DNA of 11,828 bases from CAYMEV01 sp964431655 [NCBI: uncultured bacterium] (GCA_964431655.1 CAYSKJ010000046.1:1-11828); one strand, 5' to 3'; counted from the first letter of the stretch, positions 1 to 8,539 are shown. The notes: generated by a model from the letters alone, not told the origin. Translations and numbers: made by a program.

Positions 1-54
1 AGGGGACATTTCTAATTTGGTAAAAAAGGGACATTTCTATTTTGTTTTGACATT
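1..54. repeat. Direct repeats resembling an insertion-sequence end
   Basis: Two copies of a 17-bp unit (GGGACATTTCTAATTTG at 3-19 and GGGACATTTCTATTTTG at 28-44) differ at one base and are spaced exactly 25 bp apart. A third partial GACATT lies at 49-54. A short inverted match (GTCCCTTTT, 109-117) lies downstream. Serial, similarly oriented GGGGACA-type repeats are typical of the ends of some DDE transposons whose transposases bind several tandem sites. That assignment is inference, because no transposase lies in the window and the window starts at the repeat. The A2M operon begins about 100 bp inward. Confidence 0.45.
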
Positions 55-63
55 TATTTAATT

Positions 64-91
64 TTGATGGAACTTATATTTATGATAGAAT
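64..91 (+). promoter_or_regulatory. Possible sigma-70 promoter for the A2M operon
   Basis: TTGATG (64-69) and TAGAAT (86-91) are separated by 16 bp and match the sigma-70 hexamers at 4 and 5 of 6 positions. A competing -10 is TATGAT (81-86), which has only a poor -35 upstream. The region is very AT-rich, so chance matches are likely. It is the only gene-free stretch upstream of the operon within the window, so a promoter is expected here, but the exact hexamers are uncertain. Confidence 0.28.
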
Positions 92-137
92 AGCTAAAAG
101 ATAGTCAAGTCCCTTTTATTAAAAAATATATTCTATT

Positions 138-143
138 AAGGAG
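138..143 (+). promoter_or_regulatory. Ribosome binding site of the A2M gene
   Basis: AAGGAG lies 9 nt upstream of the ATG at 153. This is an ideal Shine-Dalgarno spacing and fixes the start of the lipoprotein. Confidence 0.85.
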
Positions 144-152
144 TCTATCGAT

Positions 153-3100
153 ATGAAAACCAAAGTTCTGGTATTTACAGTCATTCTGACGATATTTACG
201 AGCCTTTTTCTGACTCAGTGCAGGAAAGCCGATAAGTCTGATATTGCGCCTGCCGGAGACAAAATAGCCTTCTCCCTGCCCCTGGAGGAGGAACAGCCAC
301 TGAGGGTGGATTTCAGCTTCCCGGGCCTGCAGAGCTCGCTTAATCCTTCAATACTCATCTATTTTAACAAAAATATTTTGGATGAGAACAACAGTCTGCT
401 GGTAAAGGAACCATTCTTTGCCCTGGAGCCGGAAATCTCAGCAAAAAGGGTCGCTGTTTCGGGAAACCATCTGGAATACGAACTCAGCACAGATTTAAAA
501 CCGGAGACTATATACAAACTTGCAGTAAATAAAAGTATCAGGATCGGCTCCAAAGACTATCAGCTTGACCAGGATACCGATTATTACCTGAACAGTCCCT
601 CTGTTCCTATGGTTAAGGATGCCTATATAAGCTATTTTAACAAAAAAGAAAGCCTCATACGGCTTGTAATTGATTTCAATTTCACTATCTCCCCGAAATA
701 CCTGCAGGAAAAAATCTCCTTAAAGACAAAGGATAATGCCCAGATACCTTATTCAATCGAGTCCCTGGAAAATTCATCCGTAACTTTGAAGATATCAAGA
801 CCCCCCTTTGATATAAACACCTATTCAAACCCCATCTATGTGTATATATCCCGGGGTGTGCAAAGCAAATACCTTGATGACCTGGAACTCAGAGCAGAGT
901 TTGTAAAGGCGGTGGATCTGCCCTCTTCAGCCAATCTGGTTTTTTATAATTATGAAATTCAGGAAACAGGCGATAAATATAACCTTATACTTAACTTCTC
1001 GGACATTATCGATGATAAAAACCTGCAGAACTTTATAGAGCTGAAGCCTTCAATAGCCACCAGCATGAAGGCAAACTATTATTCTGTTATCATAGAGGGG
1101 GATTTTACCCCCGATACCAGAGTTGAGCTGAATATAAAACCTGGATTCATCAGCAGGGACAAAACCCTTCTTCTCAACGGGATAAAGCAGGAAATCAAGT
1201 TCAGGAACTTCAGGCAGATGGTATCGTTTGAGGAAAAGGGAAGTTTCTTAAGGAAGGACGGGAAAAAGACACTGAAATTTTCTTACAGGAACATGGACAA
1301 GCTTAATATAAAGGTTTATAAAATATATGAGAATAATATCCCGGTGCTCTTCAATTTCTACAAGGAATGGTCAGGAGACCTGGGGTCCCCGGATGAAAAA
1401 ATTGCCTTAAAGCTGGTGGACAGGGATCTGGAACTTGATTATCTGCCAAACAGGAAGCACGTACATTACATTGACTTTTCAAACCTGTTGGAGAACGCTG
1501 ATAACGGATTTTACCATATTCTGCTGTCCAGTGATGAGGCCTATTATATAAGGGATTCCATGTGGCTCTGCATCACCGATATAGGCCTGATAACCAAACT
1601 GGCGGAAGATAAGCTGTTTGCATGGGCGGTTTCCCTTGATTCAGGGAAACCCATGGACAACGCTGAAATTTCCCTATACTCCCTTAATAACCAGAAGCTG
1701 GAAGTCCAAAAGACCGACAGTGAAGGAAAAGCTGTATTTAGAAACCTGGATGAATATACAGATACTACAGGCATTCCATTTATGGTTTTTGCCCATAAAA
1801 AGGATGACTTTTCCTTCATTGACATATACACCCAGTCAATTGACCTTTCAGAATACAATACTCACGGAGTTCCAATAATAAAGGGAGATTACAGCAGTTA
1901 TTTCTTTTCAGAAAGAAATCTTTACAGGCCCGGGGATACCGTAAATATGGCCGGTATAGTCAGGAAAAGAAATATAAATCAATTCACCACGGTAAAAGAT
2001 GTCCCGGTCAGAATGGAGATAAAGGATTCAGGACACAGTCTGGTAAACTTTATCGCAAAACCCCTGGATGAACACGGAACAGTGGAATACCAGTGGAAAA
2101 CATCCGATTACCAGGAAACAGGTTATTATCATGCCGGCTTTAGGATAGGAAATGTGGAACTGGGCAGGATCAGCTTCCAGATAGAGGAATTCATGCCTCA
2201 GAGAATTCAGACAATGCTCAATTCGGTCAAATCTTCCTTTGCCTCCCTGGAAACTACAGTACTTACTCTGAAAGGCCTCTACCTGTTCGGGGCTCCTGTA
2301 TCCGGAGGGAAATACAGTCTGACCGGTCATATTACACCATGCGGAATCTCGATCAAGGGTCACAGGGATTATCATTTCGGATATTCCGATTTTGAAGATG
2401 CAAGGCCTGTCGAACTCTTCAAGATTGCAGGAAGTCTGGACAGCGAGGGCACAGCTGAAATAAACGTGGACCTTTCAAAATACGGAATTAACCAGTATTC
2501 AAGGATTGACATAAAGGCAGAGGTAGAAGAGCAGACATCAGGAAGCACTGTTGAAGATACTGTCAGCATATTTGCCAATCCCTTTGACATCTACCTGGGA
2601 ATCAATAAAGGCGACATGGAAAATATCAGGACTGGCCAGCCCGTCAAAATCACCGGCATTGTGGTGGATACTGAAGGCAACCTTATTACTGAGAACAGGG
2701 ATATCGACATCTCTGTTCTTCACCTGGATTACAGGTATATATATTATTACGACACCTATCACGGCAGGCACCGCTATCGTTTTGAAAAGATTGAAAACCT
2801 CATAAAAAGGGATTCTGTCCAGTCTGTAAAGGGGAATTTCTCATTTGAATTCAACAGCGGCAGTTACTGGGGCGCTTACCGGGTAGTGGCGGTTGACAGG
2901 GTTACCGGATCTGTCACAGAGTCCACCCGTTATCCCTGGTGGTGGGGATACGGCACTACTGCTGAAAAAAATAAAGCACCCTACTATATAGAGCTTAAGC
3001 TGGATAAAAATGAAGCTGTCCCCGGGGACAAGGTAGAGCTGGCATTCAGTTCTCCCTTTGACGGCAATCTGCTTCTTGCAGTTGAGAGCAATGATGTGCT

Positions 3101-5654
3101 GTCATCCGGCTGGCACAAGGTTCAAAAGGGGCATAATACCATAAATTTCAGAGTGCCCCCTAAATCCAGGGATTTCAGCAATGTCTATGTAACAGCCTTC
3201 ATAATCAACAGCGAATACAGCCACGGTTCTGTACCCCTGAGGGCCCTTGGCATCTCAAATATAGAGATAAGGCAGGATGACTATAAGCTTGATGTTGATT
3301 TAATCCACCCGGAGACAATAAAACCTAATTCTTTCCTGGATATAGAGTTTCAGGTAAAAAACCAGCAAAATACTGGCAAAATAGCAATTTTTGCAGTTGA
3401 TGAAGGAATACTTCAGATAAGAAAATTCATGACCCCCAACCCCTATGCCTTCTTTTTTTCCAAAACAGCCCTGGGTGTAAAGTTCAACGACATCCTCGGC
3501 ATGATTGTGCCTGAATTCTCAGAGCTGTACACTGGAAGAACAGGTTATGGCGATTATGAAGAAATGGAAATGATTCAGGAAGAAGGAGACAGGGGAAGGA
3601 TAATGAGAGTAAAACCCCTTGCCTTCTGGTCTGGATTCATGGAATTTGAAAAGGACGGAAAGGGTAAGGTCAGTTTTGATATTCCGAATTTTCTTGGAAA
3701 GCTAAGGATAATGGCTGTAGCTGTAAGCAACGACAAATTCGGGTCTTATGAAGGATTTACCCTTATAAAGGATAAGATTCAGATAATATCAACCATTCCC
3801 AGGTTTCTGCTTCTGGGGGACACCTTTGAAATCCCTGTTACCATAATCAACTCCACCGGCAGGGACGGAGAATTTACCCTTGATATATCGGCAGAGAACC
3901 TTAATATAACCAATATAAGCGACAGAAAGGTAAATATTAAAAATGACGAATCAAGAATTCTTTTTGTCCAGGCATCGCCGGAAGGAAATCTTGGTTTTTC
4001 GGAAATAACCATTAAGGCCAGCGGAAACGGAGAAGAAACATCTGCCCAGACCACCGTCCCCATCCTTCCAAACGCTCCTTCCATAACCCAATACCACCTT
4101 ATAGAGTGCAGGGAGGGGGAAACTGATCTTAAGGAGTATACTGCAGGCTGGGTTCCGGAATTTGAAAGAACCTTTATAACATTGACCTCCCTTGTTTACT
4201 CCAGGGAACTCGGATACCTGAAATATCTGATAAGGTACCCTTACGGCTGTCTGGAACAGACCATTTCCTCTGCCTTTCCCCTGCTTTACCTCAAGGATAT
4301 AAACACTGTAAAGGAAATCAATGAATACCTGGGAGACAGGGATATAAACCAGCTTATCCTCAGCGCGGTCAGCAAGGTGCTCTCCATGAGGCTGGGGGAC
4401 GGGGGCTTCGGGATGTGGCCGTCAAGCCGGAATATCGACAGCTGGACCAGCATTTATGCCGCTCATTTTCTTATCGAGGCAAATGAAAGGGGATTTGCGG
4501 TGGATCAGTCTATCCTGAACTCTCTGGCATCTTATCTGACTGACTATGTCAATATTGAGAGCAGTGAACTCTACAATATTTCCTCCAGGGCCTACGGCTA
4601 TTATGTCCTGAGCCTGTTGAAAAAAACACAGCAGAACGATATGGATTTCTTTATGCAGAGACACCAGGAAAAGCTTCTGCCGGAATCCAGGGCATTTATT
4701 GCCGGTGCATATGCAAACCTGGGAAATATAAACAGGGCAAAAGAGATTATTTTTGTTGACCTGGATATTGAAAAGGGTGTCAGCTTTACCCAGGATGACG
4801 AGAAAAACCTCAAGCTTCTCTTTTATTCAGAACTGAGGCAGAAAGGTATAATACTCAATATACTGATGGATATGGGTCAATTCGCGGATGATGAGCTGAA
4901 AAACCAGCTTTTGCTGAAGATTGTCCAGGATTTAAGAAGCCGCAGTTATGTCTATTATTATTCTACCCAGGAACTTGTCTGGAGCCTCAGAGCCTTTGTA
5001 AAACTGGTCGAGCAAAGTTCAGGAACTGCAAAAGACCAGTATGAAGGCTACCTGTACCGGGACGGCAGAGAGATCCTCTCCTTCAGCGGGGAACAAAAGA
5101 CAGCCTGGGGATCAGGCCTTACCGGCCATGATCTGAAAGTGGTAAACAAAACCGGCAGTCCGTTCTATACTATTCTTACCATAGAAGGCATCAGGCCAGG
5201 GACTCCATTTGCCAGATACACCCGGGGAATAGAGATAAAGAGGGTGTTCTACGATGAGAAAGGAAACCTCCTGAATCAGGAGGATCTGTTAAACCTTGAG
5301 CAGGGTCAGCATATCTGGGCAAAGATTATAATTATTGCCCAGAGCCATTACCGCAATGCAGCAGTGACAGACAGAATAGGAGCAGGTTTTGAGATAGAGA
5401 ATCCAAGGCTTACAAAACAGCTTCTTCCGTCCTGGATAAATGAAAGGGATATCTATAACCCTGAACATATTGACATAAAGGACCATCAGATCAGTTTCTT
5501 CGGCGATATCTATCCAGGCATGCAGACAGCGATTTTTTACAGGCTGAGGGCGGCAACAAAGGGCAAATTTCTTATACCTCCTGTAAGCATTGAAATAATG
5601 TATGACCCGACGACTCGTGCCTCCGACAGTATTATGAATGCTGAGATTAAATAA
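153..5654 (+). CDS. Bacterial alpha-2-macroglobulin, thioester type, lipoprotein
   Basis: This is a bacterial alpha-2-macroglobulin of 1833 residues, the family of E. coli YfhM (about 1650 residues). Such proteins sit in the periplasm, are cleaved by an attacking protease in an exposed bait segment, and then trap it through a reactive thioester. Seen here: a signal peptide ending in a lipobox-like LTQC with Cys23; several beta-rich macroglobulin domains; YRPGD at 591-595, the usual opening of a macroglobulin domain; AVDEGIL at 1081-1087; a probable bait segment at about 1121-1155; the conserved MG segment after Trp1159 (NFLGKLRIMAVAVS); the thioester CLEQ at 1366-1369; GDGGFGMW in the alpha-helical thioester domain; and a C-terminal domain ending near EIMYDP. 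The gene is intact. The start is set by AAGGAG at 9 nt. It overlaps pbpC by 17 bp, the classic partner of this family. Arg follows Cys23, so outer-membrane anchoring is likely if the E. coli sorting rule holds. Gln just before Cys is unusual. Family assignment is very secure; the target protease is unknown. Confidence 0.96.
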   Translation: MKTKVLVFTVILTIFTSLFLTQCRKADKSDIAPAGDKIAFSLPLEEEQPLRVDFSFPGLQSSLNPSILIYFNKNILDENNSLLVKEPFFALEPEISAKRVAVSGNHLEYELSTDLKPETIYKLAVNKSIRIGSKDYQLDQDTDYYLNSPSVPMVKDAYISYFNKKESLIRLVIDFNFTISPKYLQEKISLKTKDNAQIPYSIESLENSSVTLKISRPPFDINTYSNPIYVYISRGVQSKYLDDLELRAEFVKAVDLPSSANLVFYNYEIQETGDKYNLILNFSDIIDDKNLQNFIELKPSIATSMKANYYSVIIEGDFTPDTRVELNIKPGFISRDKTLLLNGIKQEIKFRNFRQMVSFEEKGSFLRKDGKKTLKFSYRNMDKLNIKVYKIYENNIPVLFNFYKEWSGDLGSPDEKIALKLVDRDLELDYLPNRKHVHYIDFSNLLENADNGFYHILLSSDEAYYIRDSMWLCITDIGLITKLAEDKLFAWAVSLDSGKPMDNAEISLYSLNNQKLEVQKTDSEGKAVFRNLDEYTDTTGIPFMVFAHKKDDFSFIDIYTQSIDLSEYNTHGVPIIKGDYSSYFFSERNLYRPGDTVNMAGIVRKRNINQFTTVKDVPVRMEIKDSGHSLVNFIAKPLDEHGTVEYQWKTSDYQETGYYHAGFRIGNVELGRISFQIEEFMPQRIQTMLNSVKSSFASLETTVLTLKGLYLFGAPVSGGKYSLTGHITPCGISIKGHRDYHFGYSDFEDARPVELFKIAGSLDSEGTAEINVDLSKYGINQYSRIDIKAEVEEQTSGSTVEDTVSIFANPFDIYLGINKGDMENIRTGQPVKITGIVVDTEGNLITENRDIDISVLHLDYRYIYYYDTYHGRHRYRFEKIENLIKRDSVQSVKGNFSFEFNSGSYWGAYRVVAVDRVTGSVTESTRYPWWWGYGTTAEKNKAPYYIELKLDKNEAVPGDKVELAFSSPFDGNLLLAVESNDVLSSGWHKVQKGHNTINFRVPPKSRDFSNVYVTAFIINSEYSHGSVPLRALGISNIEIRQDDYKLDVDLIHPETIKPNSFLDIEFQVKNQQNTGKIAIFAVDEGILQIRKFMTPNPYAFFFSKTALGVKFNDILGMIVPEFSELYTGRTGYGDYEEMEMIQEEGDRGRIMRVKPLAFWSGFMEFEKDGKGKVSFDIPNFLGKLRIMAVAVSNDKFGSYEGFTLIKDKIQIISTIPRFLLLGDTFEIPVTIINSTGRDGEFTLDISAENLNITNISDRKVNIKNDESRILFVQASPEGNLGFSEITIKASGNGEETSAQTTVPILPNAPSITQYHLIECREGETDLKEYTAGWVPEFERTFITLTSLVYSRELGYLKYLIRYPYGCLEQTISSAFPLLYLKDINTVKEINEYLGDRDINQLILSAVSKVLSMRLGDGGFGMWPSSRNIDSWTSIYAAHFLIEANERGFAVDQSILNSLASYLTDYVNIESSELYNISSRAYGYYVLSLLKKTQQNDMDFFMQRHQEKLLPESRAFIAGAYANLGNINRAKEIIFVDLDIEKGVSFTQDDEKNLKLLFYSELRQKGIILNILMDMGQFADDELKNQLLLKIVQDLRSRSYVYYYSTQELVWSLRAFVKLVEQSSGTAKDQYEGYLYRDGREILSFSGEQKTAWGSGLTGHDLKVVNKTGSPFYTILTIEGIRPGTPFARYTRGIEIKRVFYDEKGNLLNQEDLLNLEQGQHIWAKIIIIAQSHYRNAAVTDRIGAGFEIENPRLTKQLLPSWINERDIYNPEHIDIKDHQISFFGDIYPGMQTAIFYRLRAATKGKFLIPPVSIEIMYDPTTRASDSIMNAEIK
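4248..4259 (+). other. Thioester motif CLEQ of alpha-2-macroglobulin
   Basis: Codons 1366-1369 encode Cys-Leu-Glu-Gln after Tyr-Gly. In this family the Cys and Gln side chains form the internal thioester that captures the protease covalently. Some bacterial paralogues lack the Cys; this one keeps it, so it should be thioester-competent. Confidence 0.92.
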
Positions 5655-7941
5655 ATACTTGAATTTTAAGGGGTGGAGATTTTTTCTCCTCCCCATCTTT
5701 TTTATCATTGCCCTGCTTTTGCTTTTATTCCTGCTTGACCTTTTCTTCCCCCTTCCCGAAGAAAGGCTTTTCAGGGAAGAGTCGACATTAATGTACTTCA
5801 GCAATGGCGATATAGCCAGGATATTCCTTACAGAGGATGAGAAAATCAGGATAGGCACTGACATCATGGATATGCCTGCCATGGTAAGGAACGCATTTAT
5901 ATCCGCAGAAGACAGGTATTTCTACCGTCACCCGGGCATAAACCCTTTTTCCCTGGCAAAGGCACTCTATAACAATATAATCAGCCGGAGAATAGTTTCC
6001 GGAGCATCCACAATTACAATGCAGACAGCAAGGATGATGGAGCCCAAGAGAAGGACTGTGCTGAACAAGATCGTGGAAGCCTTCAGGTCATTTCAGATTG
6101 AATTCCGATACTCAAAAGAAGAAATCCTTGAGATTTATTTTAATCTTCTGCCCTTCGGGGGTAACCTGGAAGGCATTGAAACCGCCTCTCTGCTGTATTT
6201 TTCCAAATCTGCAAAGGATTTGAACCCTGGGGAGATTGCGATATTAACAACAATCCCCCGGTCCCCGAATATTCACAACCCTGCCACTGGAAATCTTGAG
6301 CGGATAAAAACAGCCCGCAACCGGGCATTGAAGCTTATGCTCAAGAACGGAGTAATAAACCAAAGGCTCTTTGAAATCGCTATTGAAACCCCCGTTCCTT
6401 CAAAAAAGGCCGGGATTCCCTTTAATATCCCCCATTATTCCGATTACCTCTATTACAGAAAGGGCATGAGGGGCAGGGTTTTTACCAGCATAGACAGGAA
6501 TATTCAATCCTTCCTGGAAAAGAACGTTTCCAGCTATATGGCAAACCTCAAAAACATTGGAATCAACAATGTCAGTGCCGTCATTTTGTGTTCCAGGACA
6601 AACTCAGTTCTTGCAGCTGTAGGCTCCCAGGACTATTTTGAACCTTCAGCAGGCCAAATAATAGGGTTTGATTCAAGGCTGAGCCCCGGATCCCTGCTAA
6701 AGCCATTTTTATATGCCAGGGCCATAGAGACAGGTCTAATCACTCCATTAACCCTTCTGGAAGATGTACCAATATACTACAGCGATTATGAACCCACCAA
6801 TTACGGAGGTATATATACCGGGATATCCAGCTCAAAGAGTGCGCTTTGCAACAGCCTGAACATACCTGCCATAAAACTGCTGGAAAAAGTCGGAACCGTA
6901 AATTTTTTCCAGCTGCTCAAAAGCCTTGGTTTTTCCATACCTGATACCCATGAAAAATACGGCCTGTCCATTATCCTGGGAAGTGCAGAGATAACCCTGC
7001 TTGAGGCTGTCAAAGCGTTTACCGTCTTTAATAATTACGGTATCCTGCATGACCTTAATTTTGAGTTTCCCCCTGCAGAATCCACGGGAAACAGGGTTTT
7101 TGAACCAGGCACATCCTTTATAATCAGCGATATGCTGACTGATCACCCGGGCTCATCCCTGGATAAGCATATCCCCTATAAAATCAGCTGGAAAACTGGA
7201 ACATCCTTTATGTACCGGGATGCATGGACTGTAGGTTATAACCCCCATTTCACCGTAGGGGTCTGGACAGGCAACATGAAGACCGGTTCTCCCCCGGTGA
7301 ACACAGGCCATACCAGCTCAGCACCGCTTATGTTTATGATTTTTGATTACCTTATGAAAGACAAAAGCCTGGAATGGTACAAGCCGCCTGCAGATATAAT
7401 TGAAATAGAGGTATGTTCCCTCTCAGGCATGATTCCCTCCCCGCATTGCCCGCATACCAGGAAAACCATGGCATTGTCCACCAATGTGGCGGTTGAAAAA
7501 TGTAAATACCATAAACTCCTTCCCGTAGATAAAGAGGGATATGCCCTATGCAGTGAAGATTCATCAGAAAACTGCAGTTACCAGGTCTATGTCGATTTTC
7601 CCCCTTCTGTAATAAGCTGGCTCCGCCTGAACAAAAACATGAGTTTTAAGATACCCCGTTACCGGCCCGGATGCCAGGCAAACAGCCTGGAGCCTCCTGC
7701 AATACTTTTCCCGCAGGATAACCAGGTATTTGAACTTTATGACAGCAGTGATATTATCCCGCTGAAATTCTCCGCACCACAGAATACAAAATTCCTTTAC
7801 CTCTTTGTTGATGATGAATATGTTCAAAGGTATACAGGCGATATGCAGATAAACATAATCCCTGAGAAGGGAACAAGGAAGATATACCTCGTTGATGATT
7901 CAGGAAGGTTGAGTAACTCGGTAAGCATAAGAGTAAAATGA
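5638..7941 (+). CDS. pbpC: Penicillin-binding protein 1C (peptidoglycan glycosyltransferase/transpeptidase)
   Basis: This bifunctional peptidoglycan synthase of 767 residues is anchored in the inner membrane with its catalytic part in the periplasm. It polymerises lipid II (GT51 domain) and crosslinks peptides (transpeptidase domain). Seen here: a hydrophobic segment at about 14-37; GT51 motif AEDRYFYRHPG with catalytic Glu91; GASTITMQ at 122-129; a KEEILEIYFN motif carrying the second acidic residue; transpeptidase motifs SLLK (Ser352, Lys355), SLN (406-408) and KTGTS (Lys519); a Cys-containing linker; and a C-terminal beta domain at about 680-767 like the PBP1C C-terminal domain. All key residues are present and the length is usual for the family (about 770 in E. 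coli). The ATG lies inside the A2M gene (17-bp overlap) without a clear SD, which suggests translational coupling. The A2M neighbour supports PBP1C over PBP1A. A terminator-like hairpin lies in its first codons. Confidence 0.95.
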   Translation: MLRLNKYLNFKGWRFFLLPIFFIIALLLLLFLLDLFFPLPEERLFREESTLMYFSNGDIARIFLTEDEKIRIGTDIMDMPAMVRNAFISAEDRYFYRHPGINPFSLAKALYNNIISRRIVSGASTITMQTARMMEPKRRTVLNKIVEAFRSFQIEFRYSKEEILEIYFNLLPFGGNLEGIETASLLYFSKSAKDLNPGEIAILTTIPRSPNIHNPATGNLERIKTARNRALKLMLKNGVINQRLFEIAIETPVPSKKAGIPFNIPHYSDYLYYRKGMRGRVFTSIDRNIQSFLEKNVSSYMANLKNIGINNVSAVILCSRTNSVLAAVGSQDYFEPSAGQIIGFDSRLSPGSLLKPFLYARAIETGLITPLTLLEDVPIYYSDYEPTNYGGIYTGISSSKSALCNSLNIPAIKLLEKVGTVNFFQLLKSLGFSIPDTHEKYGLSIILGSAEITLLEAVKAFTVFNNYGILHDLNFEFPPAESTGNRVFEPGTSFIISDMLTDHPGSSLDKHIPYKISWKTGTSFMYRDAWTVGYNPHFTVGVWTGNMKTGSPPVNTGHTSSAPLMFMIFDYLMKDKSLEWYKPPADIIEIEVCSLSGMIPSPHCPHTRKTMALSTNVAVEKCKYHKLLPVDKEGYALCSEDSSENCSYQVYVDFPPSVISWLRLNKNMSFKIPRYRPGCQANSLEPPAILFPQDNQVFELYDSSDIIPLKFSAPQNTKFLYLFVDDEYVQRYTGDMQINIIPEKGTRKIYLVDDSGRLSNSVSIRVK
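5670..5703 (+). terminator. Terminator-like hairpin at the A2M/pbpC junction
   Basis: GGGGTGGAG (5670-5678) can pair with CTCCTCCCC (5686-5694) over 9 positions with one T-T mismatch and a 7-nt T-rich loop. Six T residues follow at 5698-5703, three bases after the stem. The shape is that of a Rho-independent terminator, 15 nt after the A2M stop codon. However, it lies within pbpC codons 11-22, which encode the first hydrophobic residues and are T-rich for that reason. It may attenuate pbpC relative to A2M, or it may be coincidence. Confidence 0.4.
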
Positions 7942-7970
7942 TATTATGCATAACTTTTAAAAAAAGTAAA

Positions 7971-7976
7971 AGGAGG
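7971..7976 (+). promoter_or_regulatory. Ribosome binding site deciding the start of the third operon gene
   Basis: AGGAGG lies 9 nt before the ATG at 7986. It favours that start over the upstream in-frame ATG at 7938, which overlaps the pbpC stop as ATGA and would add 16 charged residues ahead of the signal peptide. Confidence 0.85.
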
Positions 7977-7985
7977 ATTTATTCA

Positions 7986-8522
7986 ATGAAACATACTGCA
8001 ATGACCCTGATATTTATCATGCTCTTAATATCTTGCCTGACAGTTTTCCCCCAGGAAAATCCGGACAACCGCCCCCTTGACCTGTCCCACCTGAAAAATG
8101 CGGACCTGGTGAAGGTTGAAACAAGGTCTCTGCATGGAAGCTATAAGGGTAAAATGTTTATTGATATACTGGAAAAAGAACATTTCAATGACCCCCGATA
8201 TAAAAATTCCAGGATTGAAATAATCAGGAAATTTCCGGATTTAAGCCCCGGGGACAGGCAAATGTGGGAAACAGCCCTCGGTCATTACCAGACATATATA
8301 AACAGCCGTTTCTATAATCCCGGTTTCAAGGGATATTCAGATCTTTCAAACTATGGGGAGAACCTGAGGCTGAGTTTTCACAGGAAAGGCAGAAAATGGG
8401 TACTTTATTATATAGAGGATGCAGGGCCTTCAGGCAATTATTCCATATGGATAACCATGGATGAAAAGGGCAGTCTCCTTGAAGCAAAGGAGTATTTCAT
8501 GCCAAGGAATACCAATTATTGA
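7986..8522 (+). CDS. Exported protein of unknown function, third gene of the A2M-pbpC operon
   Basis: I do not recognise this protein of 178 residues. It begins MKHTAM, followed by a hydrophobic stretch to about residue 21, so it is exported. LISC at 14-17 fits a lipobox (Cys17 as lipid anchor), but cleavage a few residues later as an ordinary signal peptide cannot be excluded. The mature part is hydrophilic. A middle section rich in charged residues (about 45-100) has the composition of helices. The last 50 residues alternate hydrophobic and polar positions (LRLSFHRKGRKWVLYY, YSIWITMDEKGSLLEAKEYF), suggesting a small beta sheet. It starts 44 bp after pbpC on the same strand with a strong AGGAGG, so it is very likely in the same operon and acts in the same compartment. 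A longer reading from the ATG at 7938 (194 residues) is less likely. Real gene: confident. Function: unknown. Confidence 0.82.
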   Translation: MKHTAMTLIFIMLLISCLTVFPQENPDNRPLDLSHLKNADLVKVETRSLHGSYKGKMFIDILEKEHFNDPRYKNSRIEIIRKFPDLSPGDRQMWETALGHYQTYINSRFYNPGFKGYSDLSNYGENLRLSFHRKGRKWVLYYIEDAGPSGNYSIWITMDEKGSLLEAKEYFMPRNTNY

Positions 8523-8539
8523 TAAGGTTGTTTCTGTGG

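Noticed and set aside
47-80. Perfect TTGACA (47-52) with TATATT (75-80) as a promoter
   Set aside because: The spacer is 22 bp, too long for sigma-70, and no decent -10 lies at 16-18 bp. The TTGACA overlaps the repeat unit instead.
1544-1858. Open frame of 104 codons on the - strand within the A2M gene
   Set aside because: Antisense to a secure coding region, with no SD and no recognisable domain.
5289-5882. Open frame of 197 codons on the - strand across the A2M/pbpC junction
   Set aside because: It lies fully opposite two well-identified genes, its translation has no recognisable domain, and its composition is that of a shadow frame.
6832-7146. Open frame of 104 codons on the - strand within pbpC
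   Set aside because: Opposite conserved transpeptidase motifs (SLN, KTG region); a shadow of strong codon bias.
7953-7967. Inverted repeat ACTTTT/AAAAGT after pbpC as a terminator
   Set aside because: The stem is six nearly all-AT pairs with a 3-nt loop and no T run after it on the + strand; too weak to stop transcription.
7938-7985. Longer start for the third operon gene, with ATGA overlap to the pbpC stop
   Set aside because: It would put 16 basic residues before the signal peptide, while AGGAGG at the right distance marks the ATG at 7986. Coupling through ATGA is possible but less likely.
8523-8539. Bidirectional terminator between the convergent stop codons
   Set aside because: Only a 4-bp stem (TGGC/GCCA) is visible nearby, without a T run in either direction.
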